DNA of 61,598 bases, from positions 1 to 61,598 of the forward strand of contig CAJYVK010000327.1 of NCBI GenBank assembly GCA_913778455.1. Direction: 5' to 3'. Below are positions 49,512 to 58,751 of the stretch, piece by piece. The translations under genes were made by a program, and so were the position numbers. The first letter of the stretch is position 1, and each line of letters starts with the position of its first letter. The stretch comes from an uncultured Hymenobacter sp. (GTDB lineage: Bacteria > Bacteroidota > Bacteroidia > Cytophagales > Hymenobacteraceae). The notes under the pieces were generated by a model that was not told the origin of the DNA, did no database searches, and was given only the letters and a program-made list of their open reading frames with translations.

Positions 49512-51889
49512 CTCCCCAGCACGGCTACTTTGCTTACGCAGGTATTCTTGCCCTGGGCGTCGGAGGTAAGCACCAGGTACACGCCCGAGCGGACGCGGCG
49601 GCCGTCGGCGTCGGTGAGGTTCCAGGTGACGGTGCCGCCGGCGGCGCGGGTGCTGTACACGAGGTGGCCAGCCACGTCGGTGATGCGCACCTGGGCATTA
49701 TCGACCACGCCCCGGATGCCCACGGTACCGGTGAAGTCGGGCCGTACGGGGTTGGGCGATACCTGAGCGCAGCTGGGCGAGCCCTCGGTAACGCTGGCGG
49801 CCCCCTGGTAGCTGACAAGACCAGCATCGGTAGCCACGAAGACTTCACCGGTCTTATCGTTCACGGCTACGTCCACAATGCTGTTGCTGGGTAGGGGGGA
49901 GTTGGCGGTGGTGAAATTGAGCAGGGCTTCGGTCGCGTCTTCGTTGAAGAGCCAGAGGCCGTTGGGGGTACCAAACCATTTCCGGTTGGCTCCGTCGACG
50001 GCGATGCAGCGCACCGTTTCGTTGTAGAGCGCCTGGAAGCCGGTACCCACCCCGCGGGTTACCAGGGGGCGGTCGAAGTCCACGTACTGCGTGTTGTTAG
50101 CGGCGGCACTCACTAGTTGGCCGGGGTCGTTGTACACGGCCACGCCCGTCGCCGTGCCCACCCAGATGGCCCCGCGGCGGTCGCGCACTACGGCGTAGAG
50201 CAGGTTGTTGGGCAGCCCGGTACGGTCGTTGGGGCCGGTAGCGTTGAAGTAAAAGGCCCGCCGGCTGGCCGTGTCGTAGGCCACCACGCCCTGGCCGCCC
50301 TTGCGCGACTGCGTGGCCCAGGGATTGCCAAAGTTGTCAACCGTCACGCGGTCAAGGTTTTCAAAACCCGCGTAGGCGGGCACCGAAAACCACGTATTGT
50401 TGGCCGGTCGGAAGCGGAATAAACCCGGCACCCCGCTCGTCTGGTGGCGGTTAACTACCCACAGCCGGCCGGTGCCGGGCTCGGCGGCCACGTCGGTGAT
50501 GCGCACGAAGTCGGGATAGTTGGGGTCGCTGGTGGGCAGGGCACTGCGCAGGGGCGTACCCGGCGTACCCTGGGTGAAGCGCTGAAACTGCCCCGGCCCT
50601 TTCCAGGCGAGCAGGCCGTTGCCGTAGCTGGCCACGTACAGCGTGCCGTCGGGCGTGCGGGCCCCGTGCGACACGTCGAGCAAGTTGGGGTAGTCGTTAG
50701 TAGAGTAGTACGAATTGGTATAGTTGGTCCACTGCCGGTCCTTGTACTCATAAAACCCGTTGCGATTGCCAAACTGCAAGCCGTTATCGCCCGAGTAGCC
50801 ACCGCTGAAGACATCCACTGTATTGGTTGCCGCGTCGGCCAGCAGGCCGTAGTTGTTGATGCGCTCGGGCGCGTTGGGCATTACGACCTCGGGGCCAGCC
50901 GTGAGCGAGGCAAAGCGCAGCAGGCCGCGGTCGTAGCTGGCCACGTAGTACGCGCCATCGGCATCGGCCAGGGCATCGGTCACCTGATTACCCACCGCCG
51001 ACGTGGACAGCACGTCCACCACCGCCCCGGTCTTGGCGTCGAAACGGCGCAGCGGGCTGCCCGTGAAGGCTACCAGCAGCACGCCGGCGCTGGGCCGCAG
51101 CCGCCGAATCTCAGCCCCCTGGCTGCCCGCCGCGAAGCGCCAGGCGCGGGCCGGACCCACGCCGGCCAAGTAGTCGAGGCCCCGATTGCTACTCCCCGCC
51201 ACCACGTGGCCGCGGTAGGCCGCGAGCTGGGTATAGAGCTGCACCGCATTGGCGGGGTTGGGCGTTTCGACGGTCCAGTTGCGGTAGTCGAGCAAGTTCA
51301 CGGCCGCGCTGAGGCGCCCGCGCAGCACGCCCGCCGACGTGGCGGCGTAGATAGTATCGTGGAGCACGGCCGTGGCGTAGGCCGTAATGACTTGGCCGCC
51401 CGGCCCGATGGCGCTGTACGTGTCGCGCACTTCGCGGCGGGCCAGGTCGAGCACTACCACGCCCAGGTTGGTGCTCACGTAGGCCAGGCCGCCGTAGGTC
51501 TGCACCCGGTACACCGTTTTGACGCTCTGGCTGGCTTTGCGCAGCAGGTCGCTCACGTTGCGCACCCGGCCGCCGGCTTCCACGAGGTCGAGGTTGCCGT
51601 TGCGATAGGCCACTACCAGCTGAGTCGAGGCCGAGTCGTAGGCCAGCGCGGCCACGCCCACATCGCTGAGGCCATCGCGCCGCGACAAAAACTGCGTAGT
51701 GTGCAGCGTTTTATCGTAGAAATAAAAAGACGACTCGTCGGCCACGTACAGGCGGTTGCCAGCCGAGGCCAGGCCCAGCGGGTGCCGGGCGGGCAGATGC
51801 AGCTGCCAATCGCCGTAGGCGGCCTGGCCCCAGGCCCGCGCCGTCAGCAGCATTCCCACTAAAAGAAACCAGGCGAAAAAACGGGGCAT
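49508..51889 (-). CDS. porZ: T9SS component PorZ-like, double beta-propeller with sorting domain
   Basis: 793 residues. Signal peptide (FFAWFLLVGMLLTARAWG) followed by a two-part beta-propeller: GDWQLHLPARHPLGLASAGN, RLYVADESSFYFYDK, RRDGLSDVGVAALAYDSAST, QLVVAYRNGNLDLVEAGGRV, VSTNLGVVVLDLARREVRDT near the N-terminus, and later two-component-regulator-propeller blades (RRGAIWVGTATGVAVYND, NRKWFGTPNGLWLFNEDATE, GEVFVATDAGLVSYQG). The C-terminus is a T9SS sorting domain (VSPNPVRPDFTGTV ... SGVYLVLTSDAQGKNTCVSK, VAVLGR). This matches PorZ, the surface protein that helps deliver anionic lipopolysaccharide to the sortase during T9SS attachment. Identity rests on the domain layout and motif pattern; another propeller protein of similar design remains possible. 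Confidence 0.78.
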   Translation of the reverse strand: MPRFFAWFLLVGMLLTARAWGQAAYGDWQLHLPARHPLGLASAGNRLYVADESSFYFYDKTLHTTQFLSRRDGLSDVGVAALAYDSASTQLVVAYRNGNLDLVEAGGRVRNVSDLLRKASQSVKTVYRVQTYGGLAYVSTNLGVVVLDLARREVRDTYSAIGPGGQVITAYATAVLHDTIYAATSAGVLRGRLSAAVNLLDYRNWTVETPNPANAVQLYTQLAAYRGHVVAGSSNRGLDYLAGVGPARAWRFAAGSQGAEIRRLRPSAGVLLVAFTGSPLRRFDAKTGAVVDVLSTSAVGNQVTDALADADGAYYVASYDRGLLRFASLTAGPEVVMPNAPERINNYGLLADAATNTVDVFSGGYSGDNGLQFGNRNGFYEYKDRQWTNYTNSYYSTNDYPNLLDVSHGARTPDGTLYVASYGNGLLAWKGPGQFQRFTQGTPGTPLRSALPTSDPNYPDFVRITDVAAEPGTGRLWVVNRHQTSGVPGLFRFRPANNTWFSVPAYAGFENLDRVTVDNFGNPWATQSRKGGQGVVAYDTASRRAFYFNATGPNDRTGLPNNLLYAVVRDRRGAIWVGTATGVAVYNDPGQLVSAAANNTQYVDFDRPLVTRGVGTGFQALYNETVRCIAVDGANRKWFGTPNGLWLFNEDATEALLNFTTANSPLPSNSIVDVAVNDKTGEVFVATDAGLVSYQGAASVTEGSPSCAQVSPNPVRPDFTGTVGIRGVVDNAQVRITDVAGHLVYSTRAAGGTVTWNLTDADGRRVRSGVYLVLTSDAQGKNTCVSKVAVLGR

Positions 51890-51927
51890 ACGCGGAAACG
51901 ATTGGTAATGAAGCAGCCAGGTAAAGT

Positions 51928-52557
51928 TTACGCCTCGCGCTGAAGCGTCATTGGCTCGGCACCCCGCGACTTGATAGTCTCCCCAGCCAGAAAGCAGGGT
52001 CGGCAGCGGGCTTCGTAGCTGTCGGTTTCACCCAACAAAATTTGCTTTTCGCTGGCCGCGATGCGGTATGAGTAAGCGGCCAGCTCGCCGCAGCACACGC
52101 ATACGGCGTGCACCTTGGTTACAAACTCGGCGGTGGCCAGCAGGGCGGGCATGGGGCCGAAGGGCCGGCCCAGGTAATCCATGTCGAGGCCCGCCACGAT
52201 GACGCGGGTGCCCCGGTCGGCCAGCTGCCGACACACCTCCACCAGGCTTTCGTCGAAGAACTGGGCCTCGTCGATGCCCACTACGTCGGTGCTGCCGCCG
52301 GCCAGCAGCAATATTTCGGAGGGCGACTGCACCGGCGTGGAGCGGATGCTAGTCTGGTTGTGGCTGACCACGTCCTGGGCGTGGTAGCGGGTATCGAGGG
52401 CCGGCTTAAAAATTTCCACCCGCTGACGCGCGATGCGGGCGCGGGTGAGGCGGCGAATCAGCTCCTCGGTTTTACCCGAAAACATGGAGCCGCAAATAAC
52501 TTCAAGCCAGCCCCGGTGGCGCGGAAAATCGGACTGGCGGCGGGGCTCGGTAAACAA
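51928..52557 (-). CDS. tdk: Thymidine kinase
   Basis: 209 residues; phosphorylates thymidine to dTMP for salvage. The P-loop is in [19 protein letters not shown] (about residue 25), with [11 protein letters not shown] (catalytic Glu region) and the lasso-domain zinc ligands CVCCGE and ARCRPC. The N-terminal extension of about 15 residues ([15 protein letters not shown]) is common in Bacteroidota. Type II (human TK1-like) family, with normal length. It starts 38 bases from the porZ start region and is transcribed in the same direction, so they may share a transcript. Confidence 0.95.
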   Translation of the reverse strand: MFTEPRRQSDFPRHRGWLEVICGSMFSGKTEELIRRLTRARIARQRVEIFKPALDTRYHAQDVVSHNQTSIRSTPVQSPSEILLLAGGSTDVVGIDEAQFFDESLVEVCRQLADRGTRVIVAGLDMDYLGRPFGPMPALLATAEFVTKVHAVCVCCGELAAYSYRIAASEKQILLGETDSYEARCRPCFLAGETIKSRGAEPMTLQREA

Positions 52558-52716
52558 GGGTGAGTGGCGAATTATGAGTTGTGAATTGGCCTGCGCCGCT
52601 TAACAACCCGGCGAAAAACAATGGCTCTTACAAAGTACGGCATTCCCCGCCGATGTCAGCCTTCCCCGTACTCCCTCCCCCTCGCCTACCCCATTTACAT
52701 ACTAAGCAGAGACCAG

Positions 52717-52980
52717 CTACTCACTCACTCGTGCCTGACAAGCCAGGCGCTCGTCGGCCCCCAGGCGACCGGCCTCGCGGTAGCGTAGCTCAGGCGCGGT
52801 GGGCGGGCTCAGGCAGTCGGCACCGGCCGCGATGCGCACGCGGCAGCTCGTGCAGCGGCCCTTGCCCCCGCAGGCGTGCCACCAGTCGTGGCCGGCGGCA
52901 TGGATGGCGGCCAGCACGGTGCGGCCGGCGGGTACGTCGAGCGGAGGGCCGGGCAGGCCCACAATGCTTAAAAGGGGCAT
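52717..52980 (-). CDS. Small [2Fe-2S] ferredoxin
   Basis: 87 residues from ATG 52980; the longer frame to 53040 would overlap the divergent gene and is not needed. The plant-type [2Fe-2S] ligands are visible: ACGGKGRCTSCRV (C-x5-C-x2-C, about 35-47) and LACQ near the C-terminus. Sequence around VPAGRTVLAAIHAAGHDWWH fits the adrenodoxin/plant-type fold. The electron partner is unknown. It diverges from the gene at 53030 across a gap of 49 bases. Confidence 0.85.
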   Translation of the reverse strand: MPLLSIVGLPGPPLDVPAGRTVLAAIHAAGHDWWHACGGKGRCTSCRVRIAAGADCLSPPTAPELRYREAGRLGADERLACQARVSE

Positions 52981-53029
52981 TTTATGGCTAACTTGGCGGC
53001 TGAAACCGGCCCAGCGGCCGGCCCACGCT

Positions 53030-54229
53030 ATGCAGGACAAATATAGCCTCGCTCAATGCGAGCACTACGGCCGCCGGCTGGCTACCCGGCTCAGCCAGCA
53101 GTTTTTCGGCCCGCAGCCCGCGGCAACGCTCGACGGCCCGGCGCTTCTCAAGTTCACGCCCATCCGGCAAGTCAACCTGCTGGTGCTACGCCAGCTTCTG
53201 AGCCGCTGGCAACAGGAGGCCAACGCCTTACGCAGCCCCTACTTCGACTTTGAGGCCGCGCCGGTGCGCACCGCGCTGGGGCAATTTATGAACGTGCTGT
53301 CGCGCCACATCCGCCTCGACCGCGCCGCCCTGGAACCCCTGCTGGCCCAGGCCGTTGCCGATACGCTGGCGCTGGCCACCGACGCCCGCGCCGCTTTCGA
53401 GCGCCTGCTGCTTCCCCCCATTGGCCCCGATACTACCCTCGACGCTGCCGACGAGCCCGTGCCGCTGGCTACGCTGCGCGATTACCTGCGCTATTTCGAC
53501 CAGGCCAAGCCGTTTTTTGAGGGCTTTATCGGCAGCCTGCCGACCGCTGGCGAGCCTCTGGGCCGCGAGGCCCTGCGCCAGCGCTTCGAGGCTTACCTGG
53601 CCGCCCACGGTGCGGAGCTACCGGCCCTGGCCCCGCTCGTTACCGAATTCAACGCCCTGCTGCCCCTCACCGTGGCCGACCTGCGCGAGCCCAGTCCGGT
53701 TAAGGCGGTTCCGGTGCCACCCGCCGCCCCCCAGCCGGTGGCCAGCCCGCCGCCCGCGCCGCAGCCCCAGGCGGGGCCGTCGCAACCCGCACCGGCGGCT
53801 CCCGCTACCGAGCAACCGGCTGCTTCGCCCGCCGCGCCGCGCGACGAGCGCCCCGCCCCGCCCGCGCCCACCGAAGCCCCGCTCTACGCCAAGCTCAAGG
53901 CTACCCAGCCCCACACCCCGCACCTGGCCGATACCCTGCGTGGGGCGGCGGGCGGGGCCCACTCGCTGGCCGAGCGAGCGGCTCCCAAAGTGGTGAGCCT
54001 GCGCGAGGCCATTTCCATCAACCAGCGCTTCAGCTTTATCAATGAGCTGTTTAATGGCGAGAATATGGAGTACCACGCCGCCATTCAGCACCTCGATACC
54101 CTGCCCGATGCCGGCACCGCCTGCGCTTACGTGCAGCAGGAGCTGGCCGCCCGCCACGACTGGAGCCTGAAGCAGGAGCACGTAGGCAAGCTGCTCAAGC
54201 TGATTGAGCGCAAGTTTGCCGGGGCCTAG
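53030..54229 (+). CDS. Conserved protein of unknown function with a proline-rich linker
   Basis: 399 residues with no signal or membrane segment. An alpha-helical N-terminal domain (residues 1-225: LAQCEHYGRRLATRLSQQFF, ANALRSPYFDFEAAPVRTAL, LRDYLRYFDQAKPFFEGFIG) is joined by about 85 residues of proline/alanine repeat to a helical C-terminal domain (VVSLREAISINQRFSFINEL, NMEYHAAIQHLDTLPDA, SLKQEHVGKLLKLIERKF). The linker composition is typical for flexible tethers. I recognise no named family. The next gene starts at the base following its stop. Confidence 0.75.
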   Translation: MQDKYSLAQCEHYGRRLATRLSQQFFGPQPAATLDGPALLKFTPIRQVNLLVLRQLLSRWQQEANALRSPYFDFEAAPVRTALGQFMNVLSRHIRLDRAALEPLLAQAVADTLALATDARAAFERLLLPPIGPDTTLDAADEPVPLATLRDYLRYFDQAKPFFEGFIGSLPTAGEPLGREALRQRFEAYLAAHGAELPALAPLVTEFNALLPLTVADLREPSPVKAVPVPPAAPQPVASPPPAPQPQAGPSQPAPAAPATEQPAASPAAPRDERPAPPAPTEAPLYAKLKATQPHTPHLADTLRGAAGGAHSLAERAAPKVVSLREAISINQRFSFINELFNGENMEYHAAIQHLDTLPDAGTACAYVQQELAARHDWSLKQEHVGKLLKLIERKFAGA

Positions 54230-55285
54230 GTGCCGACGCTGCGCACTGCCGGGTGGGTGCGGCGCTGGCTGCTGCCCTGGGCGCTGGCCCTGGGTGTACT
54301 GCTCAACGCGGCTTACCCTACGTACCGACACTACGATTTTTCGCACTCGCTCGACACCCGTAGCTACTTGCGCCTGGCCAGCGGCCGCTTCGACAGCGTC
54401 AACGTGACGCGGCGCTACCGCCTGCTGGTGCCCCTGGCGGCGGGTGCGCTCGCCCGCCCGCTGGCCGCGCTGGGTACTCCCGCCGGTCCCGCCCGGCCCG
54501 CCGGCGAGTGGCCCTTGCGCCTGGCCTTTTACTTGCTTAACTGCCTGCTGCTGGCGGCGGCCGGGGCGTGCTTTTACCGAGGGGCGCGGCTGGCCGGGGC
54601 CACGGCGGGCACGAGTGCGCTGGCGCTGGTGGCCGTACTCAGCAGCCGCTGGGCGGGCTACGCGGCCGGCCTCCCCCTTACCGACAGCCTGTACCTTCTG
54701 GTCTTCGGGCTGAGCTACTACGCCTACCGGCGCGGACCCGGGGCGGGCTGGGCCGTGGCCCTGGCCCTGGCGCTGGGGCCGCTGGCCAAGGAGTCATTCG
54801 TGTTTTTACTGCCCTGGCTGGCGTGGTACGGGCGGCGAGCGCTGGGCTGGCGCGGGCAGGCCGCGGCCCTGGCGCTGGGCCTGGCAATGCTGCTGGCGGC
54901 GCACTATTGGGTAGACAAGGCCGCCGGCGCCGCCCCCGCCACGAGCGTCACCAACGCGCTGGCGCACGTTGAAAATCTTACTTACTCCCTGCGCAGGGCA
55001 CTTTCTTTTAAAGGAGCGGCCGAGCTGTTCAGCGTCTTCGGCTTGTTTTGGCTGCCGGTGCTGGCGGCGCTGCTGCGGGCCAGCGGACGGCGGGCGCTGG
55101 CTCCGGTATTGAGTTGGGCCGAAGCCGGGCTGCTAGCTCTCGTGACCGTACACGCGCTGCTTTCCGGCGACCTGGCCCGCATGGGCTACCTGCTGGTCCC
55201 CGCCTTTACGGCGGCGTTGGCGCTGGGTATGCGCTGGGTATGGGGGCAGATGGCCTCCCCCCTTGTTCCGAGCGCGAAGCACTAG
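54230..55285 (+). CDS. Polytopic membrane protein of unknown function
   Basis: 351 residues starting with GTG 54230, directly after the upstream stop, so it is translationally coupled. About eight hydrophobic helices are visible. A periplasmic loop after helix 1 (TYRHYDFSHSLDTRSYLRLA) has aspartate and arginine residues like those of GT-C type glycosyltransferases or DUF2029-like proteins, as does the gene at 55395. The substrate is unknown. The convergent terminator at 55361-55401 closes this unit. Confidence 0.72.
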   Translation: MPTLRTAGWVRRWLLPWALALGVLLNAAYPTYRHYDFSHSLDTRSYLRLASGRFDSVNVTRRYRLLVPLAAGALARPLAALGTPAGPARPAGEWPLRLAFYLLNCLLLAAAGACFYRGARLAGATAGTSALALVAVLSSRWAGYAAGLPLTDSLYLLVFGLSYYAYRRGPGAGWAVALALALGPLAKESFVFLLPWLAWYGRRALGWRGQAAALALGLAMLLAAHYWVDKAAGAAPATSVTNALAHVENLTYSLRRALSFKGAAELFSVFGLFWLPVLAALLRASGRRALAPVLSWAEAGLLALVTVHALLSGDLARMGYLLVPAFTAALALGMRWVWGQMASPLVPSAKH

Positions 55286-55360
55286 CAATGGCTTGGTGTC
55301 ACGACAACAGTTATTACGGGCAAGCCAGGCTAGGCACCCTATTTAAGGATCTCAAAGCAT

Positions 55361-55401
55361 GAGGTAAGCAAACAACTAAAAACGGATTGTTTGCTTACCT
55401 C
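55361..55401. terminator. Bidirectional terminator containing a stop codon
   Basis: A perfect 15-bp stem (GAGGTAAGCAAACAA, 55361-55375, with 55387-55401) between convergent genes. The TAA of the minus-strand gene (55395-55397) lies inside the stem. Confidence 0.82.
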
Positions 55402-56987
55402 GCCGTGGCTGATGAGTCCGCCGCCGCTGGGTAGCGCACGGGGCGGCCAAGTCGCCAGAGGTAGCGCGGGCCGAAAAAGGTGGGCAAAGAATCGATGCGC
55501 TGGGCCGGGAGCCCGGCCACCAGCCGCCTCGCCGCCTCGCCCAGCGTAAGCCGGGCGCGGTCGAAAGGCAGGGGGCTGGCTAGCGCATCGGTATACACAC
55601 TATCGCCCGCCGCCAACCGGGCGGTCAGCCAGGCCCGCAACGCGGCCGAATCCTGCCCGGCCAGCCCCACGATGCGCGGCGCGGCCACCGGCCGACCGGT
55701 GTAGTAGTGCAGGTGGTTGCGGAGCAGATTAGGGTCGCGCAGCAGGAACCACGCGCCGGGCTGCCGAAGTACCCGCGCCCGCAGGGCCGGGCCGGTACCC
55801 GTGTAATCGAGCAGGTGAGCGGGCAGCAGGCCAAAGGCCAGGTTCCAAGTCAGCAGGGCCACGCCCAGGGCCGCTATTCGGTGCCGGGACCACGCCACCA
55901 AGGGGCCGCCGGCCAACGCCACGGCCGTTAGGGCCGGCAGCATCACCATAAACTCGGCGTTGCCGGCCGCCTGCGCCGCGAAGCCCAGGTGCAGGCTCCC
56001 AATGAGCGCGTGCGTGCGCCGCACGGTGCGGGCCTTCGTATCTACCTCGGCCCCGACTGGCTTCCACTGCCAACCCAGCAGGCCGTAAATGCCCAGGGCC
56101 AGACTGCCCGCCGCCACGCCGCTCAGCAGCCCCGGCCACCGCCCCAGCAGTGGCAGCAGGCTGCCGTGCACCTGCCCCACCGTGCGCACCAGGCTGATGG
56201 CCGTAAGCACCAGGCTGCGCCATCCCACTTCAATCTGGGCGCCCCCCACCAGATAATCATGCAGGGCAAACCGCACCGCACCGCTCATCCCCCCGGGCGC
56301 GGCCAGCGCGTAGGCCAGCGGCACCACCAGCGCGGGCAGGCCGTAGCGCAGCGCCGCCCACCGCGCCGCGCTGCCGCGCCAGGGGCGCAGGCCCAGCAGT
56401 AGCCCCAGCCACCACCACACCATGAGCTGATGCACGAGGCAGGCCCCGGCGGCCAGCAGCCCGGCCAGCAGCAGTTCGCGGTAGCGCGGCGTGGGCGCGG
56501 CGATGGCCCGCGCCCACGCTAGGCTAGCCAGCAGCGCCAACAGCAGCGGCAGGATGTAGGCTTCATTTTCGGTGGCGAAGCGCAGCACGCCGAAGCAGCT
56601 ACCCACCAGCAGCAGCCACGCCGGCACGGCCGCCGCGGGCGTACCCGCCCGCCTCAGCAGCCGGCCCAGCGCTAGCAGGCCGGCCCCGGCGGCCAGCGCA
56701 TTGAGTTGTTGCAGCCAGCGCAGGGCGGCCAGCCCGGCCGGGGCAGCACCGGTAGCCCCCACCAGCCGCAGCCACACGTGGCCAATACCGTTGTACAGCA
56801 GGTGGTGCGGCTGCCACAGCTCCTGGCCCCAGCGGGCGCAGGCAGCGTAGTACCAGGCATCGCCGGTGGCGTTGCGGGTGGGTAGCAGCAGGCACAGAAC
56901 CGTGAGAAAGCCGGCCACCGCCACGCTGGGCCACGAGCGGCGGGCAAGGCGGCGCAAGAAGCGGGCGCGGCACGAGGTCAAGCCCAT
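55395..56987 (-). CDS. Polytopic membrane protein, GT-C glycosyltransferase-like
   Basis: 530 residues with about ten to twelve hydrophobic segments. The first external loop after helix 1 is LLPTRNATGDAWYYAACARW (aspartate-containing, as in the catalytic loop of GT-C enzymes), followed by QPHHLLYNGIGHVWLRLVGA. The C-terminal 130 residues are soluble (WFLLRDPNLLRNHLHYYTGR, RIDSLPTFFGPRYLWRLG). The topology suggests a membrane glycosyltransferase using lipid-linked sugars, but no family-specific motif proves it. Its stop codon is embedded in the convergent terminator. Confidence 0.7.
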   Translation of the reverse strand: MGLTSCRARFLRRLARRSWPSVAVAGFLTVLCLLLPTRNATGDAWYYAACARWGQELWQPHHLLYNGIGHVWLRLVGATGAAPAGLAALRWLQQLNALAAGAGLLALGRLLRRAGTPAAAVPAWLLLVGSCFGVLRFATENEAYILPLLLALLASLAWARAIAAPTPRYRELLLAGLLAAGACLVHQLMVWWWLGLLLGLRPWRGSAARWAALRYGLPALVVPLAYALAAPGGMSGAVRFALHDYLVGGAQIEVGWRSLVLTAISLVRTVGQVHGSLLPLLGRWPGLLSGVAAGSLALGIYGLLGWQWKPVGAEVDTKARTVRRTHALIGSLHLGFAAQAAGNAEFMVMLPALTAVALAGGPLVAWSRHRIAALGVALLTWNLAFGLLPAHLLDYTGTGPALRARVLRQPGAWFLLRDPNLLRNHLHYYTGRPVAAPRIVGLAGQDSAALRAWLTARLAAGDSVYTDALASPLPFDRARLTLGEAARRLVAGLPAQRIDSLPTFFGPRYLWRLGRPVRYPAAADSSATAR

Positions 56988-57022
56988 ACGCTATGGCTAC
57001 TTATCCTGGGAGACATGGAGGA

Positions 57023-57346
57023 TTAGGGCGCTTTTACAAATAGCAGCGTCGTAAAGCCTCGGTTAGCGTCGTAGACTGTCGTGAAAGTGCTTTGCACTGT
57101 GAATCCCTCCTGATACAACCGCTCAAACACTTTGTAGTAGCCTTCACTGGCCTGCGTTAGCCGTTTATCGGCAATGCCATTTTCGATCTCTATCTTCTCG
57201 CTTTTGCCTTCCCCACGCGTGATGATAATGGTCGTGTGACTTCCTTCATAAATCCGCACCACGATAATCTCGGGTGGGGCGGCGGCGACGCTCGGCAGCG
57301 TAGCTAGCGCCCACAGGCAGGCACCTACAAGCAGTAGTTTTTTCAT
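57023..57346 (-). CDS. Small secreted protein of unknown function
   Basis: 107 residues from ATG 57346; a longer frame upstream overlaps rodA and is not used. A signal peptide (MKKLLLVGACLWALATLPSV) is followed by a compact domain (EIIVVRIYEGSHTTIIITRG, EGYYKVFERLYQEGFTVQST, DANRGFTTLLFVK). It lies 29 bases after rodA and may be co-transcribed. No family recognised. Confidence 0.75.
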   Translation of the reverse strand: MKKLLLVGACLWALATLPSVAAAPPEIIVVRIYEGSHTTIIITRGEGKSEKIEIENGIADKRLTQASEGYYKVFERLYQEGFTVQSTFTTVYDANRGFTTLLFVKAP

Positions 57347-57375
57347 GCTGGCTAAGGTAGCCAGCCCGCAAGCTT

Positions 57376-58671
57376 CTACCGCACCAAGTCCTGCTTGCGG
57401 TGGGCATCGATGGCCAGCAGGGCGAAGAGCAGAATGGTAAACGACCAAAGCGAGGACCCCCCGTAGCTGAAAAAGGGCAGCGGAATGCCCACCACCGGCA
57501 TCAGGCCCATCGTCATGCCCAAATTGACGGTGAAGTGCACGAACAACACGCTGGCCACGCAGTAGCCGTAGGTGCGCCCGAAAACGGATTTCTGCCGCTC
57601 GGCCACCAATAAGATGCGCCAGAGCATGGCCATGAACAGCACGATTACCAGCATACTGCCCAGCCAGCCCCACTCCTCAGCCACGGTGCAGAAAATGAAG
57701 TCAGTGCTCTGGGCGGGTACGAAGTCGAACTTGGTTTGGGTGCCGTTGAGGAAGCCCTTGCCCTGCCAGCCGCCCGAGCCGAGGGCGATTTTGCTTTGCG
57801 TCACGTTCCAGCCCTTGCCCAACGGGTCTTTGCCGGGGTCGATGAGCATTTCGATGCGCTGCCGCTGGTGGGGCTGCAAGACGTTGTTAAAGAAAAAATC
57901 GACCCCGAACACCATGCCGATAACCACGGCCCAGATACTGAGGCTCAGCGGCAAGTGGTGACGCCACAGCCGCGAATTCAGCAGAAAGGCGACGGCCAGC
58001 AATACCGTGAAGCCGCCCACCAGCCACATCTTGGGCACGAGCAGCGCCAGCAGCAGGATGAAGCCCCCCGCCGCCAGCAGCAATAGAATGAGCGGCGACA
58101 TCCCCTCGCGGAAATACGCCAGCAGCAGCGCCGCGAACACGAGCGACTGCCCCGTTTCGTTCGAGGCCAGAATGAGGGCTACCGGTAGCAGCGTGAGGCC
58201 GGCCAGCACGGCCTGGTCGCGCCAGTTTTGGTTGCGCAGGTTGATGCCGGCCATGAAGCGCGAGGCGGCCAGCGCGGTCGTAAACTTGGCAAACTCGGCC
58301 GGTTGCAAACGCACTGGGCCAAACTCCAGCCACGAGCGCGAGCCCGCGATGGGCCGCGCAATCACGAGCGTGACGAGCAGCAGCACAATCATGCCGCCGT
58401 AGAGGGCGTAGGCCAGGGTGTCGTAGGCCTTGTAATCGACCACCAGCAAAATGACGATGAGCACCACGGCCGTGCCCATCCAGAGCAATTGCTTAAACCA
58501 GTTGAACTCCATCAGCTCCGAAAAGCTGAGGGCCGAAAGTGGGTGCGCGGGGGCATCGGGCGAGTAGCTGGCCGCGTACACGGCCACCCAGCCCAGGCCC
58601 ACCAGCGTGAGGTAGAGCAAGAGCAGGGGCCAGTCGATGCTGCGCGAAGAACGGGTAGTAACGGGAGACAT
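57376..58671 (-). CDS. rodA: Rod shape-determining protein RodA (SEDS peptidoglycan polymerase)
   Basis: About 431 residues from ATG 58671. A SEDS-family polytopic membrane protein that polymerises glycan strands with its partner PBP2 in the elongasome. Family features are SRSWLEFGPVRLQPAEFAKF (about 130-150), the QHQR-containing segment with LIDPGKDPLGKGWNVTQSKI, the periplasmic motif TDFIFCTVAEEWGWLGS, and GLMPVVGIPLPFFSYGGSSL near the C-terminus. Its usual partner mrdA is 2.2 kb upstream on the same strand, separated by three unrelated genes. Confidence 0.94.
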   Translation of the reverse strand: MSPVTTRSSRSIDWPLLLLYLTLVGLGWVAVYAASYSPDAPAHPLSALSFSELMEFNWFKQLLWMGTAVVLIVILLVVDYKAYDTLAYALYGGMIVLLLVTLVIARPIAGSRSWLEFGPVRLQPAEFAKFTTALAASRFMAGINLRNQNWRDQAVLAGLTLLPVALILASNETGQSLVFAALLLAYFREGMSPLILLLLAAGGFILLLALLVPKMWLVGGFTVLLAVAFLLNSRLWRHHLPLSLSIWAVVIGMVFGVDFFFNNVLQPHQRQRIEMLIDPGKDPLGKGWNVTQSKIALGSGGWQGKGFLNGTQTKFDFVPAQSTDFIFCTVAEEWGWLGSMLVIVLFMAMLWRILLVAERQKSVFGRTYGYCVASVLFVHFTVNLGMTMGLMPVVGIPLPFFSYGGSSLWSFTILLFALLAIDAHRKQDLVR

Positions 58672-58751
58672 GCAGAAAACTTTGCGCAAAGGTCGGCGCT
58701 AGCGAAGCATACAGCCGGCCGGGGCCCCTGGGTTCCCCCTACCCCACTTGC

